Shown here in pieces: positions 25,291 through 34,098 of a stretch of 64,000 nt of DNA; within the stretch, counting starts at the first letter, position 1; every line of letters starts with the position of its first letter. Source of the stretch: Streptomyces sp. SAT1 (GTDB lineage Bacteria > Actinomycetota > Actinomycetes > Streptomycetales > Streptomycetaceae); assembly GCF_001654495.1 (NCBI RefSeq), contig NZ_CP015849.1, positions 2,370,501 through 2,434,500 of the forward strand, in the 5' to 3' direction. The position numbers were made by a program, and so were the translations under genes. The notes under the pieces were generated by a model. That model searched no databases and was not told where the DNA came from. It saw only the letters and a list, made by a program, of their open reading frames with translations.

Positions 25291-26682
25291 ATGCCCCACC
25301 GCACCACCGCCTCCCCCGCTCCCCCCACGGAGCAGTCGGGCGAGGCTTCTCTGAGCCATGGCCTCAAGCAGCGCCATCTGTCGATGATCGCCCTCGGCGG
25401 GGTGATCGGCGCCGGGCTGTTCGTCGGCTCCGGGGCGGGTATCGCCGCCGCCGGGCCGTCGATCGTCGTCGCCTACGCCGTCTCCGGTGTCCTCGTGATG
25501 CTGGTGATGCGGATGCTCGGCGAGATGTCGGCCGCGTATCCCTCCTCGGGGTCTTTCTCCGCGCATGCCGAACGGGCGTTCGGGCCCTGGGCGGGCTTCA
25601 CCGCGGGCTGGTCGTTCTGGGTGCTGCTGTGCACGGCGGTCGGCCTGGAGGGCATGGGCGCCGCGAAGATCGTGACGGGCTGGCTGCCGGGCACCCCGCA
25701 GTGGCTGTGGGTGGCCCTGTTCATGGTGGTGTTCTGCGGGACGAACCTGGCCGCGGTGAAGAACTTCGGCGAGTTCGAGTTCTGGTTCGCGGCGCTGAAG
25801 GTCGGCGCCATCAGCCTGTTCCTGGTGCTGGGCGTGCTGGCCGTCGCGGGCGCGCTGCCGGGCACCGACTCGCCGGGCACCTCGCATCTGGGCGACTTCC
25901 TGCCGCACGGCGGCCAGGGGCTGATCGTCGGCCTGCTCGCCTCCGTGTTCGCCTACGGCGGCCTGGAGACGGTCACCATCGCGGCGGCCGAGTCGCGGGA
26001 CCCGGTGCGGGGCGTGGCGAGCGCGGTGCGCACCTCCATGTGGCGTATCGCCCTCTTCTACATCGGCTCGATGGCCGTCATCGTCACCCTGGTCCCGTGG
26101 GACGCGCCGGAGGTCGTCGACAAGGGGCCCTACGTGGCCACGCTGGACCACCTGGGCATACCGGGTGCCGGGCAGCTGATGAACGTGGTCGTCCTGGTGG
26201 CGCTGCTCAGCGCGATGAACGCCAACATCTACGGATCGTCGCGCATCGCGTACTCGCTGGTGGGGCGCGGCCAGGGCCCCAGGGTGCTGGCGAAGGCCCC
26301 GAGCGGGGTGCCGCGGACCGCGGTCGCGGTGTCGAGCGTCTTCGGGTTCGGCTGTGTGCTGCTCAGCTACTGGCGGCCCGACGACGTCTTCCCCTGGCTG
26401 CTGAACATGATCGGCGCGGTGATCCTGGTCGTCTGGATCTTCATCGCCGCCGCGCAGCTGCGGCTGCGGCGACGGCTGGAGCGGGAGGCACCGGACCGGC
26501 TTGCCGTGCGGATGTGGGCCTTCCCCTGGCTCACCTGGGTGGCCCTGGCGGGCATGGCGGCGATCTTCGTCCTGATGGCCCGGCAGCCCGGCACCCGGGT
26601 GCAGCTCTACTCGACGGGCGCGATGGCCCTGGTGCTGGCGGCGGCCGGGTACGCCTGGCAGCGCGCCCGCGCCCGCGACTGA
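25291..26682 (+). CDS. Amino acid permease of the APC superfamily, second copy
   Basis: A transporter of 463 residues if started at ATG 25291 (467 from ATG 25279; neither has a clear ribosome site). It is closely related to the permease at 16083-17597: LKQRHLSMIALGGVIGAGLFVGSG, RMLGEMSAAYPSSGSFSAHAERAFGPWAGF, FGEFEFWFAALKVGAI. About 12 helices are present. Substrate may be GABA or a related amino acid. It ends just before a strong terminator at 26712. Confidence 0.87.
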   Translation: MPHRTTASPAPPTEQSGEASLSHGLKQRHLSMIALGGVIGAGLFVGSGAGIAAAGPSIVVAYAVSGVLVMLVMRMLGEMSAAYPSSGSFSAHAERAFGPWAGFTAGWSFWVLLCTAVGLEGMGAAKIVTGWLPGTPQWLWVALFMVVFCGTNLAAVKNFGEFEFWFAALKVGAISLFLVLGVLAVAGALPGTDSPGTSHLGDFLPHGGQGLIVGLLASVFAYGGLETVTIAAAESRDPVRGVASAVRTSMWRIALFYIGSMAVIVTLVPWDAPEVVDKGPYVATLDHLGIPGAGQLMNVVVLVALLSAMNANIYGSSRIAYSLVGRGQGPRVLAKAPSGVPRTAVAVSSVFGFGCVLLSYWRPDDVFPWLLNMIGAVILVVWIFIAAAQLRLRRRLEREAPDRLAVRMWAFPWLTWVALAGMAAIFVLMARQPGTRVQLYSTGAMALVLAAAGYAWQRARARD

Positions 26683-26711
26683 CACACACCGGTACCGGTT
26701 CCGCTCACCGC

Positions 26712-26740
26712 AAGGCCCCCACGGGACACGTGGGGGCCTT
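26712..26740 (+). terminator. Rho-independent-type terminator after the permease
   Basis: A perfect 12-bp stem AAGGCCCCCACG / CGTGGGGGCCTT (26712-26723, 26729-26740) with a GGACA loop, followed by CCTGTTG. Confidence 0.85.
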
Positions 26741-26779
26741 CCTGTTGCTCGCGCCCGCACTGTTGTTGGTAGTTTGTAG

Positions 26780-26796
26780 TTGCAAGCCCTTTGCAA
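26780..26796 (+). promoter_or_regulatory. Nur box (nickel-responsive operator) of sodF
   Basis: TTGCAA-GCCCT-TTGCAA at 26780-26796 matches the TTGCAA-N5-TTGCAA operator known for the nickel-responsive Fur-family repressor Nur of Streptomyces, which shuts off sodF when nickel is present. It lies 22 nt before the sodF ATG, where a bound repressor would cover the promoter or transcription start. Confidence 0.88.
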
Positions 26797-26818
26797 TAAT
26801 GGTCGGAGGGGACCTGTC

Positions 26819-27460
26819 ATGCCCGTCTACACGCTGCCTGAACTGCCGTACGACTACTCGGCGCTCGCGCCGGTCATCAGCCCCGAGATCATCGAGCTGC
26901 ACCACGACAAGCACCACGCGGCCTATGTGAAGGGCGCCAACGACACGCTGGAGCAGCTCGCCGAGGCGCGTGACAAGGAGACCTGGGGCTCGATCAACGG
27001 CCTGGAGAAGAACCTGGCCTTCCATCTGTCCGGACACATCCTGCACTCGATCTACTGGCAGAACATGACGGGCGACGGCGGCGGCGAGCCGCTGGCCCAG
27101 GACGGCGTGGGCGAGCTGGCCGACGCGATCACCGAGTCCTTCGGCTCCTTCGCCGGGTTCAAGGCCCAGCTCACCAAGGCCGCGGCCACCACCCAGGGCT
27201 CCGGCTGGGGCGTCCTGGCCTACGAACCCCTCAGCGGACGCCTCGTCGTCGAACAGGTCTACGACCACCAGGGCAACGTCGGACAGGGCTCCACCCCCAT
27301 CCTCGTCTTCGACGCCTGGGAGCACGCCTTCTACCTCCAGTACAAGAACCAGAAGGTCGACTTCATCGACGCCATGTGGGCCGTCGTCAACTGGCAGGAC
27401 GTCGCCAGGCGCTACGCCGCCGCCAAGGAACGCACCAACGTCCTGCTCCTCGCGCCCTGA
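26819..27460 (+). CDS. sodF: Iron (Fe/Mn-family) superoxide dismutase SodF
   Basis: A 213-residue enzyme converting superoxide to oxygen and peroxide. It starts [18 protein letters not shown]. Metal ligands appear as His28 in ELHHDKHH, a second His in [11 protein letters not shown], and the Asp/His pair in [10 protein letters not shown]. Length is normal. ATG 26819 has GGAGGGG 7 nt upstream; a longer in-frame start would lie inside the operator. The Nur box implies repression by nickel, with a nickel SOD (sodN, not in this window) taking over when nickel is available, as known in Streptomyces. Confidence 0.96.
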   Translation: MPVYTLPELPYDYSALAPVISPEIIELHHDKHHAAYVKGANDTLEQLAEARDKETWGSINGLEKNLAFHLSGHILHSIYWQNMTGDGGGEPLAQDGVGELADAITESFGSFAGFKAQLTKAAATTQGSGWGVLAYEPLSGRLVVEQVYDHQGNVGQGSTPILVFDAWEHAFYLQYKNQKVDFIDAMWAVVNWQDVARRYAAAKERTNVLLLAP

Positions 27461-27531
27461 CCGCGCACCCCGGATCGTCCCCCCTCGTGATCGTCTTCTC
27501 ACCTTTCGCGCGGGCGGGCGGAATGAAGGAG

Positions 27532-27560
27532 ACCCCCGCGAGGACATGACTCGCGGGGGT
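27532..27560. terminator. Terminator between sodF and the DsbA-like gene
   Basis: An 11-bp perfect stem ACCCCCGCGAG / CTCGCGGGGGT (27532-27542, 27550-27560) with a 7-nt loop lies between convergent genes and can act in both directions. Confidence 0.8.
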
Positions 27561-27619
27561 TCTCCCGTCGGGCGGCGGCCCCTGACCACAGGCCGCTTCT
27601 GACCACAGGTCGCTTCTGA

Positions 27620-28291
27620 CTACAGGTTGCTGAAGTCCGGCCCCTCGGTGCGGGTCCGCTTGATCTCGTAGAAGCCGGGCACCGAGGCGACCGCGATGGT
27701 GCCGTCCCACAGGCGCAGCGCGTCCTCGCCCTTCGGGGCCGGGGTGACGACCGGGCCGAAGAAGGCGAGCTGCCGGCCGTCCGGGCCGGGCAGCGCGATG
27801 ACCGGGGTGCCGACCTCCTGGCCGACCTTGTCGATGCCCTCCTTGTGGGAGGCGCGCAGTTCGGCGTCGAACTCGAAGTCCTCCTGGTCGGCGTAGTCGA
27901 TCAGGTCGGCGGGCAGGCCCGCGTCCGCCAGCGCGCCCGCGATGGCCTCGCGGGTGGGGCCCTCGCCCCGGTTGTGGAAGCGGGTGCCGAGCGCGGTGTA
28001 GAGCGGGCCGAGGACATCCTCGCCGTGCTTCTGCCAGGCCGCGGTCACCACCTTGACCGGTGCCCACGCCTTGGTGGTGAGCAGCTCGCGGTACTCCTCG
28101 GGCAGCTCGTCGATCCGGGGCTCGTTGAGCACGGCCAGGCTCATGATGTGCCAGCGGACCTCGATGTCGCGCTGCTTCTGCACCTCCAGCACCCACCGGG
28201 AGGTCATCCAGGCCCACGGGCACAGCGGGTCGAACCAGAAGTCGACGGGGGTCCTGCCGGAGGGGGTCGCCTCGGGGGCGGTCTGGGACAT
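27620..28291 (-). CDS. DsbA-family protein (mycothiol-dependent nitroreductase-like)
   Basis: A 223-residue thioredoxin-fold protein of the DsbA/FrnE group, close in form to the actinobacterial Rv2466c family. The active site reads DPLCPWAW: Cys24 is present, but the second Cys of CxxC is replaced by Ala27, so it is a monothiol type. GTPVIALPGPDGRQLAFFGPV holds the cis-Pro loop. There is no signal peptide, so it is cytoplasmic. ATG 28291 has AGGAGA 4 nt upstream. It is divergent from pepN across 166 nt, which may share regulatory sequence. Confidence 0.82.
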   Translation of the reverse strand: MSQTAPEATPSGRTPVDFWFDPLCPWAWMTSRWVLEVQKQRDIEVRWHIMSLAVLNEPRIDELPEEYRELLTTKAWAPVKVVTAAWQKHGEDVLGPLYTALGTRFHNRGEGPTREAIAGALADAGLPADLIDYADQEDFEFDAELRASHKEGIDKVGQEVGTPVIALPGPDGRQLAFFGPVVTPAPKGEDALRLWDGTIAVASVPGFYEIKRTRTEGPDFSNL

Positions 28292-28457
28292 GGCTCTCCT
28301 CGGTACGGGGTGTGCGCGTACGGGGCGGGCCCGACGGGGGCCCTCGTCTCGGGCAACATCGATCGTCACGCAGGGCATTCCCCAATGTCGCGCAACAGGA
28401 CCGCATGGCAGGATCGGTGCTGTCCGCATCTTGAACACATCTGAGGGAGTGCCGTCA

Positions 28458-31040
28458 GTGCCCGGTGAGAATCTGTCCCGCGACGAGGCCCGGGAGCGGG
28501 CCGCCCTGCTGTCCGTCGACGGGTACGAGGTGTCCCTCGACGTGCGGTCGGCGGTCGGCGACACAGAGGGCGAGGGGCCGCTGACGTTCCGGTCGGTCAC
28601 CACGATCCGGTTCCGGTGCAACGAGCCCGGCGCGTCCAGCTTCGCGGACCTGATCGCGCCGAGCGTCACCGCCGTCTCCCTCAACGGCAAGGACCTCGAC
28701 CCCAGCGAGGTCTTCGACGGCACGCGGATCGCCCTGGAGGACCTGGCCGCCGACAACGAACTGGTCGTGGACGCGCAGTGCGCCTACTCGCGCACCGGCG
28801 AGGGCCTGCACCGCTTCGTCGACCCGGAGGACGGCGAGGTCTACCTCTACACCCAGTACGAGCCGGCCGACGCGCGCCGTGTCTTCGCCAACTTCGAGCA
28901 GCCCGACCTCAAGGCGCCCTACCGCTTCGAGGTGCGGGCGCCCGAGGAGTGGACGGTGTGGAGCAACGGCGCCGGCACGGAGCAGGAGGGAGTGTGGCGG
29001 TTCGCGGAGACCAAGCCGATCTCCACGTACATCACCTGCGTGGTCGCGGGCCCGTACCACTACGTCACCGACTCCTACGAGCGGGAGCTGCCGGACGGGA
29101 CGCGGCTGGAGATCCCGCTGGGCGCGCTGTGCCGCAAGGGGCTCGCCAAGCACTTCGACGCCGACGACGTCTTCCTGGTCACCAAGCAGGGCCTGGACTT
29201 CTTCCACGAGCATTTCGACTACCCGTACCCGTTCGGCAAGTACGACCAGGCGTTCGTGCCCGAGTACAACCTCGGCGCGATGGAGAACCCGGGCCTGGTG
29301 ACCTTCCGCGAGGAGTACATCTTCCGCGGCAAGGTGACGCAGGCGTCCTACGAGGCGCGGGCCAACGTCATCCTGCACGAGATGGCGCACATGTGGTTCG
29401 GCGACCTGGTCACCATGGAGTGGTGGGACGACCTGTGGCTGAAGGAGTCCTTCGCGGACTTCATGGGCTCCTTCTCGCTGGTGGGCGCGACCCGCTTCGC
29501 CGACGGCTGGATCACCTTCGCCAACCGGCGCAAGGCGTGGGCGTACCGCGCCGACCAGCTGCCGTCCACGCACCCGGTCACCGCGGACATCCGCGACCTC
29601 CAGGACGCCAAGCTGAACTTCGACGGCATCACCTACGCCAAGGGCGCCAGCGTCCTCAAGCAGCTGGTGGCGTACGTGGGCCGGGACGCGTTCCTGGAGG
29701 GCGCCCGCCGCTACTTCAAGCGGCACGCCTACGGCAACACCCGCCTGGGCGACCTGCTGGCGGTGCTGGAGGAGACCAGCGGCCGGGACATGGGCGCCTG
29801 GGCGCGGTCCTGGCTACAGACGGCGGGCGTCAACACGCTGACCCCGCAGGTGATCCTGGACGCCGAGGGGCGCGTCGCCGAGCTGGCGGTGGTGCAGGAG
29901 GCCGTGGAGGCGTATCCCGAGCTGCGCCCGCACCGGGTGGCCATCGGCCTGTACCGGCGCTCGGAGGTCGGCGCGCTGGAGCGGTACGCGCGCGCCGAGG
30001 TGGACGTGGACGGCCCCCGCACGCTGGTGGCGGAGCTGGCCGGGCAGAACGCGCCCGAGCTGGTGCTGGTCAACGACGACGACCTCACCTACTGCAAGAT
30101 CCGCTTCGACGAGACGTCGCTGGCCACGCTGCGCGAGCACCTGGCCGCGCTGACCGACCCGCTCGCCCGCGCGCTGTGCTGGTCGGCGCTGTGGAACCTG
30201 ACCCGGGACGCGCTGCTGCCGGCCCGTGACTTCGTGGACCTGGTGCTGCGCTTCGCGGGCCGCGAGACGGACATCGGCGTGCTCCAGATGCTGCACGCCT
30301 GGGCGGAGTCGGCGCTGGTGCACTACGCGGCGCCCGCGTGGCGCCCGAGCGGTGCGCGGGCGCTGGCCGAGGGCGCGCTGGCCGAGCTGCGGCAGGCCGA
30401 GCCGGGCAGCGAGCACCAGCTCGCCTGGGCGCGGTTCTTCGCCTCGCTGGCGTCGGACCCGGGCGACCTCGACCTGCTGGCGGGCCTACTGGACGGCACC
30501 GAGGAGATCCCCGGTCTCGCCGTGGACCAGGAGCTGCGCTGGGCGTTCCTGGAGCCGCTGGCCACCCACGGGGCGGCCGGCGAGCAGCGCCTCGACGAGG
30601 AGCTGGCCCGGGACGACACCGCCTCCGGGGAGCGGCACCATGTGCGCTGCCTGGCCGCGCGCCCCTCGGCCGCGGTGAAGGCGGCGGCGTGGGAGCGGGT
30701 CGTGGAGTCGGACTCGCTGTCGAACGCGCTGGTGGAGGCGACCATCGCGGGCTTCGTCCGGCCCTCGCAGCGCGAGCTGCTGGCGCCGTACACCGAGAAG
30801 TACTTCGCCGAGATCGAGCGCGTGTGGCGGGAGCGTTCGATCCAGATCGGCGTGGTCGTGGTGCGCGGTCTCTTCCCCTCGCTGCGCGACTCGCGGCAGA
30901 CGCTGGAGGCCGCGGACGCGTGGCTCGCCGCGCACGGGCAGGCCGCGCCCGCGCTGCGCCGGCTGGTCCTGGAGGAGCGCGACGACCTGGCGCGGGCGCT
31001 GCGCGGACAGGCGTGCGACGCGGCGGCCGGCCCGCGCTGA
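28458..31040 (+). CDS. pepN: Aminopeptidase N (M1 family), first copy
   Basis: An 860-residue zinc aminopeptidase releasing N-terminal residues from peptides, cytoplasmic (no signal peptide). The exopeptidase motif GAMEN is in NLGAMENPG. The zinc site is HEMAH (His307, Glu308, His311) with Glu330 in LWLKESFADF. The C-terminal ERAP1-like helical domain is present. GTG 28458 has GAGGGAG 8 nt upstream. A paralogue with matching ends lies at 39869-42490; this copy lacks the repeat-derived insert seen there and shows MGSFSLVGATRF where the other has the usual TYTSIACQA segment. Confidence 0.93.
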   Translation: MPGENLSRDEARERAALLSVDGYEVSLDVRSAVGDTEGEGPLTFRSVTTIRFRCNEPGASSFADLIAPSVTAVSLNGKDLDPSEVFDGTRIALEDLAADNELVVDAQCAYSRTGEGLHRFVDPEDGEVYLYTQYEPADARRVFANFEQPDLKAPYRFEVRAPEEWTVWSNGAGTEQEGVWRFAETKPISTYITCVVAGPYHYVTDSYERELPDGTRLEIPLGALCRKGLAKHFDADDVFLVTKQGLDFFHEHFDYPYPFGKYDQAFVPEYNLGAMENPGLVTFREEYIFRGKVTQASYEARANVILHEMAHMWFGDLVTMEWWDDLWLKESFADFMGSFSLVGATRFADGWITFANRRKAWAYRADQLPSTHPVTADIRDLQDAKLNFDGITYAKGASVLKQLVAYVGRDAFLEGARRYFKRHAYGNTRLGDLLAVLEETSGRDMGAWARSWLQTAGVNTLTPQVILDAEGRVAELAVVQEAVEAYPELRPHRVAIGLYRRSEVGALERYARAEVDVDGPRTLVAELAGQNAPELVLVNDDDLTYCKIRFDETSLATLREHLAALTDPLARALCWSALWNLTRDALLPARDFVDLVLRFAGRETDIGVLQMLHAWAESALVHYAAPAWRPSGARALAEGALAELRQAEPGSEHQLAWARFFASLASDPGDLDLLAGLLDGTEEIPGLAVDQELRWAFLEPLATHGAAGEQRLDEELARDDTASGERHHVRCLAARPSAAVKAAAWERVVESDSLSNALVEATIAGFVRPSQRELLAPYTEKYFAEIERVWRERSIQIGVVVVRGLFPSLRDSRQTLEAADAWLAAHGQAAPALRRLVLEERDDLARALRGQACDAAAGPR

Positions 31041-31120
31041 GCCGTCACCCCTGCGGCCGCAGCTCTGGCCAGAGCCGGAGCGCGCGGTAACCGTTACAGA
31101 ACGCGTGCCCCGGAGGCCGT

Positions 31121-31153
31121 AACCCCTGGTCCGTGCCCGGCGGACCAGGGGTT
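31121..31153 (+). terminator. Strong hairpin after the first pepN
   Basis: A perfect 13-bp stem AACCCCTGGTCCG / CGGACCAGGGGTT (31121-31133, 31141-31153) with a 7-nt loop, 80 nt after the stop codon. Confidence 0.83.
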
Positions 31154-31257
31154 TCCGGCACCCGAACGCCTGTGCATACGGGCGGTGTTGTCCGTATTGC
31201 GCCACGCTCTTGTAACAGCGGTTAGCGCGGGGACCGGGTGCGGGAACGTCCCGTGGC

Positions 31258-32316
31258 ATGAACCACGACACCCCGCTCTCCCCCCGCCCGCTGAGCCATC
31301 TGGCCGAGGCGCACCACCGGGTCCTGACCACCGCCCAGTTGCGCGCGCACGGTGTGTCGGCGGCCGAGACGTCGGCGCAGTGCCGGCCCGGCGGTCCCTG
31401 GCAGCAGTTCCTGCCGGGCGTCTATCTGCTCCATCCGGGGCCGCCCACCGGGGAGGAGCGGCTGCGCGCGGTGCTCGCGTACGCCACGCGCGGGCCGGTG
31501 CCGCGCCGGAGGGACGGGGTGCCGGCCCAGCCGACCGCCCGGGAGCCGCACCGCCCGGCCCGCGCGGAGGTGATGATCACCGGTCTGGCGGCGCTCGCCC
31601 TGCACGGATTCGCGGCGGCGCCCGCGCTGCTCGCGCTGGACATGATCGACGTGCTGGTGCCGCGGCTGCGCCGGCTGCGTTCGACGGGCTGCGCCCGGGT
31701 CGTCAAGGCGGCCGAGCCGCCCGTGCCCGAGACGGCCGGCGGGGTGCCGGTGGCGCCGGTGCCGCGCGCGCTGGCGGACGCGGTGGCCCGGTTGTCCGAC
31801 GCGTTCGCCGTGCAGCGGCTGCTGACGGAGGCGGTGCGCGACGGGCACTGCGAACCGGCCGCCGTGGTGCGGGCGCTGACCGGTGCGCGGCTGCTGACCC
31901 GGCCGCACGTGGTGGACGCGGTGGACTCGCTGCTCGCCGAGGGCCGCTCGGTCGCGGAGGACCGGCTGTACCGGATGGTGGCCGAGCACGGCCTGCCCGA
32001 CCCGGTGTGGAACGTGGACCTGCGCCTGCCGGGCGGCCCGCACCTGGGCGGCCTGGACGCCTACTGGCCCGACCACGCGGTCGCCCTGGAACTGGACACC
32101 CGCGCCCCGCTGCCGGGCCGGCCGGGCGACGAGACCCTGGGCGTGGAGTACACCCGCAAGCGCGAGCACCTGGAGCGGCTGGGCATCACGGTCGTCCACC
32201 TCACGCCCCGCAAGCTGCGCGACGCGATGGACCAGCAGGCCACGGTCGTCCGCACGGCCCTGATGGCGGCGGCCGACCGCGACCCGGCCGCGTACGTGGT
32301 GGTACTGCCCCGCTAG
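31258..32316 (+). CDS. AbiEi-like N-terminal domain plus nuclease-fold C-terminal domain protein
   Basis: A 352-residue protein. The N-terminus (LTTAQLRAHGVSAAETSAQCRPGGPWQQFLPGVYLLH) looks like the winged-helix domain of AbiEi-type antitoxins and related regulators. The C-terminal about 110 residues (HLGGLDAYWPDHAVALELD, EYTRKREHLERLGITVVHLTPRKLRD) resemble the DUF559/Vsr-type PD-(D/E)xK nuclease fold, with Asp and Glu at plausible metal-binding places. The middle is variable. No partner toxin gene is adjacent. Function is unknown; regulator, restriction-like nuclease or antitoxin remain possible. ATG 31258 has no clear ribosome site. Confidence 0.65.
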   Translation: MNHDTPLSPRPLSHLAEAHHRVLTTAQLRAHGVSAAETSAQCRPGGPWQQFLPGVYLLHPGPPTGEERLRAVLAYATRGPVPRRRDGVPAQPTAREPHRPARAEVMITGLAALALHGFAAAPALLALDMIDVLVPRLRRLRSTGCARVVKAAEPPVPETAGGVPVAPVPRALADAVARLSDAFAVQRLLTEAVRDGHCEPAAVVRALTGARLLTRPHVVDAVDSLLAEGRSVAEDRLYRMVAEHGLPDPVWNVDLRLPGGPHLGGLDAYWPDHAVALELDTRAPLPGRPGDETLGVEYTRKREHLERLGITVVHLTPRKLRDAMDQQATVVRTALMAAADRDPAAYVVVLPR

Positions 32317-32324
32317 GACCTGCC

Positions 32325-32365
32325 GACCGTCGCGCCCCCTCGGCGCCGGGGGGGGCGCGACGGTC
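32325..32365. terminator. Bidirectional terminator between convergent genes
   Basis: A perfect 15-bp stem GACCGTCGCGCCCCC / GGGGGCGCGACGGTC (32325-32339, 32351-32365) with an 11-nt loop. Confidence 0.85.
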
Positions 32366-32381
32366 GCCGTCGGTCAGCCGG

Positions 32382-33530
32382 TCACCGGCCGCAGAACTCC
32401 GCCTCCAGCACCGTCTCCGGGTCGCCCGTCCAGTCGGCGTCGAGGTTGAGGGCCACGGCGTGGCGGCCGTCGGCCGTGGTCGCGGCCAGCGAGGACGAGC
32501 CGTGGATGCCGCCGTCGTGGCCCCACACGTGCACGCCGCAGGAGAGCCGGCGGTCCATCAGGCCGAGGCCGTAGGCGATGTGCGGGTCGCCGGTGTCCCG
32601 GACCGTGGTCTTCATCTCCTCCAACTGCTTCGGCGGCAGCAGCCGCCCTCGCAGCAGGGCCGTGTAGAAGCGGGTCAGGTCGGCGGAGTCGGAGATCATC
32701 TCGCCTGCCGAGGAGGCGATGGAGGGGTTGAGTTCGGTGACGTCGTACGTCGGGCCCGTCGTCTTGTCGGACAGCTTGGAGTAGGCGCGGCCGCTCGGGT
32801 GCGGCACGGCGGTGCGGGTGCCGGGCAGCGAGGTGGCGTTCAGGTGCAGGGGCCGCAGGACGCGGTCGCGGATCTCGTCGGCGTAGGAACGGCCCGTGAC
32901 GCGTCCGATCACCAGGCCGGCCAGGACGTAGTTGGTGTTGGAGTACTGCCAGGAGGTGCCGGGGGCGAAGTCCGGCGCGTGGGAGACCGCGATCCGCACC
33001 AGGTCCTCGGCGGACACCGTGTCGTAGCGGTGCCTCAGGAAGCCGTCCTTCTGGAAATACGTGCGGCCGAACGTGTCGTCGGCCGTGTAGTTGTAGAGGC
33101 CGCTCGTGTGGTTGAGCAGGTGCCGCAGGGTGATGCGGCCGCCGTCGTTGCCGTGACCGCGCACCACGCCGGGCAGCCAGTGCTCGACCGTGTCGTCCAG
33201 CGACAGCCGCCCCTCCGCCTCCAGTTGGAGCAGCACCGTGGCCGTGAAGGTCTTGGTGATGCTGCCCACCCGGTAGCGGTCGTGCGCCCCGCGCGGGGCG
33301 CCGGTGCGCAGGTCGCCCGTGCCCGCCGTGGTGCTCCAGGTGCCCGCCCGCCCGCGCACGGTCGCCGTCACGCCGGGCACCCCGTCCGCGACGAGCGCCC
33401 GGACCGCCGCGCGGGTCGCCTCGTGGGGGCCGTGGCCGCCCCGCGCGGACGGTGCCGCCGCGGCGGGTCCCGCCGCCGCCACCGCCATGACCAGGGCCGT
33501 CGCGCCCACCCAGCTCGTCCGTACCGACAT
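32382..33530 (-). CDS. Secreted serine hydrolase (class C beta-lactamase/DD-carboxypeptidase family)
   Basis: A 382-residue protein with a Sec signal peptide (residues about 1-26, VGATALVMAVAAAGPAAAA). The penicillin-recognising fold has all three motifs: SxxK as Ser90-Ile-Thr-Lys93, YxN as Tyr196-Ser-Asn198, and HDG at His338. These fit secreted DD-carboxypeptidase or esterase-type enzymes that act on cell-wall peptides; true beta-lactamase activity cannot be inferred. ATG 33530 has GAGGGG 7 nt upstream. It shares direction with the Nudix gene 100 nt upstream. Confidence 0.87.
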   Translation of the reverse strand: MSVRTSWVGATALVMAVAAAGPAAAAPSARGGHGPHEATRAAVRALVADGVPGVTATVRGRAGTWSTTAGTGDLRTGAPRGAHDRYRVGSITKTFTATVLLQLEAEGRLSLDDTVEHWLPGVVRGHGNDGGRITLRHLLNHTSGLYNYTADDTFGRTYFQKDGFLRHRYDTVSAEDLVRIAVSHAPDFAPGTSWQYSNTNYVLAGLVIGRVTGRSYADEIRDRVLRPLHLNATSLPGTRTAVPHPSGRAYSKLSDKTTGPTYDVTELNPSIASSAGEMISDSADLTRFYTALLRGRLLPPKQLEEMKTTVRDTGDPHIAYGLGLMDRRLSCGVHVWGHDGGIHGSSSLAATTADGRHAVALNLDADWTGDPETVLEAEFCGR

Positions 33531-33630
33531 CGTCTTTCCCCTCGTCGCCGTCCGCTCCTGTCGGGCGCAAGGACCCGGGGGCGGTGCGGACGGTTGCCGG
33601 GCGGTGGTCCGGTTGAGCCGGATCCGGCCG

Positions 33631-34098
33631 TTACGCCTCCTCGGCCCGTTCCGGCGCCACACGGCCCGCCGCCGGGCGCTCCCGCCACAGCCGCAGCCCC
33701 ACGTCGACCAGGCCGACCCGCTCCAGTCCGCCCACCGCGGCCAGGTCGTGCCAGGCCGCCATGTCGGTCGAACCGCCCGTCTCGTGGCGCAGTTCGCCAC
33801 CGGTGACCCGGCCCTCGTAGACGATGCGCAGCCCCTGGAAGTCGGCGTGGCTGCCCAGGGGCCGCGGATAGGTGCGGCGGATGGAGTCCACGCCGAGCAG
33901 GGTGACCGGTTCGACCGCGTAGCCGGTCTCCTCCTCGGCCTCGCGGACCACGGTGTCGTAGGGGTCCTCGCCGTGCTCCATGCCGCCGCCGGGCAGGGTC
34001 CACCGGCGTGCGCCGTCCCGCGCGACCCAGCGGGCCAGCAGTACCTGTCCGTCCCGCACACACACGGCGTAGGCCGCCACCCGCAACTCCTCACGCAT
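33631..34098 (-). CDS. Nudix hydrolase
   Basis: A 155-residue protein hydrolysing a nucleoside diphosphate linked to another group. The Nudix box is intact: GGGMEHGEDPYDTVVREAEEETGY fits Gx5Ex7REUxEExGU. The flanking beta strands are present (VAAYAVCVRDGQVLLARW before, GLRIVYEGRV after). The Lys/Ala-poor C-terminal tail is variable. Substrate unknown. Start ATG 34098 gives MREELRVAAYAV. Confidence 0.88.
   Translation of the reverse strand: MREELRVAAYAVCVRDGQVLLARWVARDGARRWTLPGGGMEHGEDPYDTVVREAEEETGYAVEPVTLLGVDSIRRTYPRPLGSHADFQGLRIVYEGRVTGGELRHETGGSTDMAAWHDLAAVGGLERVGLVDVGLRLWRERPAAGRVAPERAEEA

Noticed and set aside
31087..31224. Inverted pair TAACCGTTACA / TGTAACAGCGGTTA around the terminator
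   Set aside because: The halves are imperfect and 110 nt apart across a strong terminator; no clear function.
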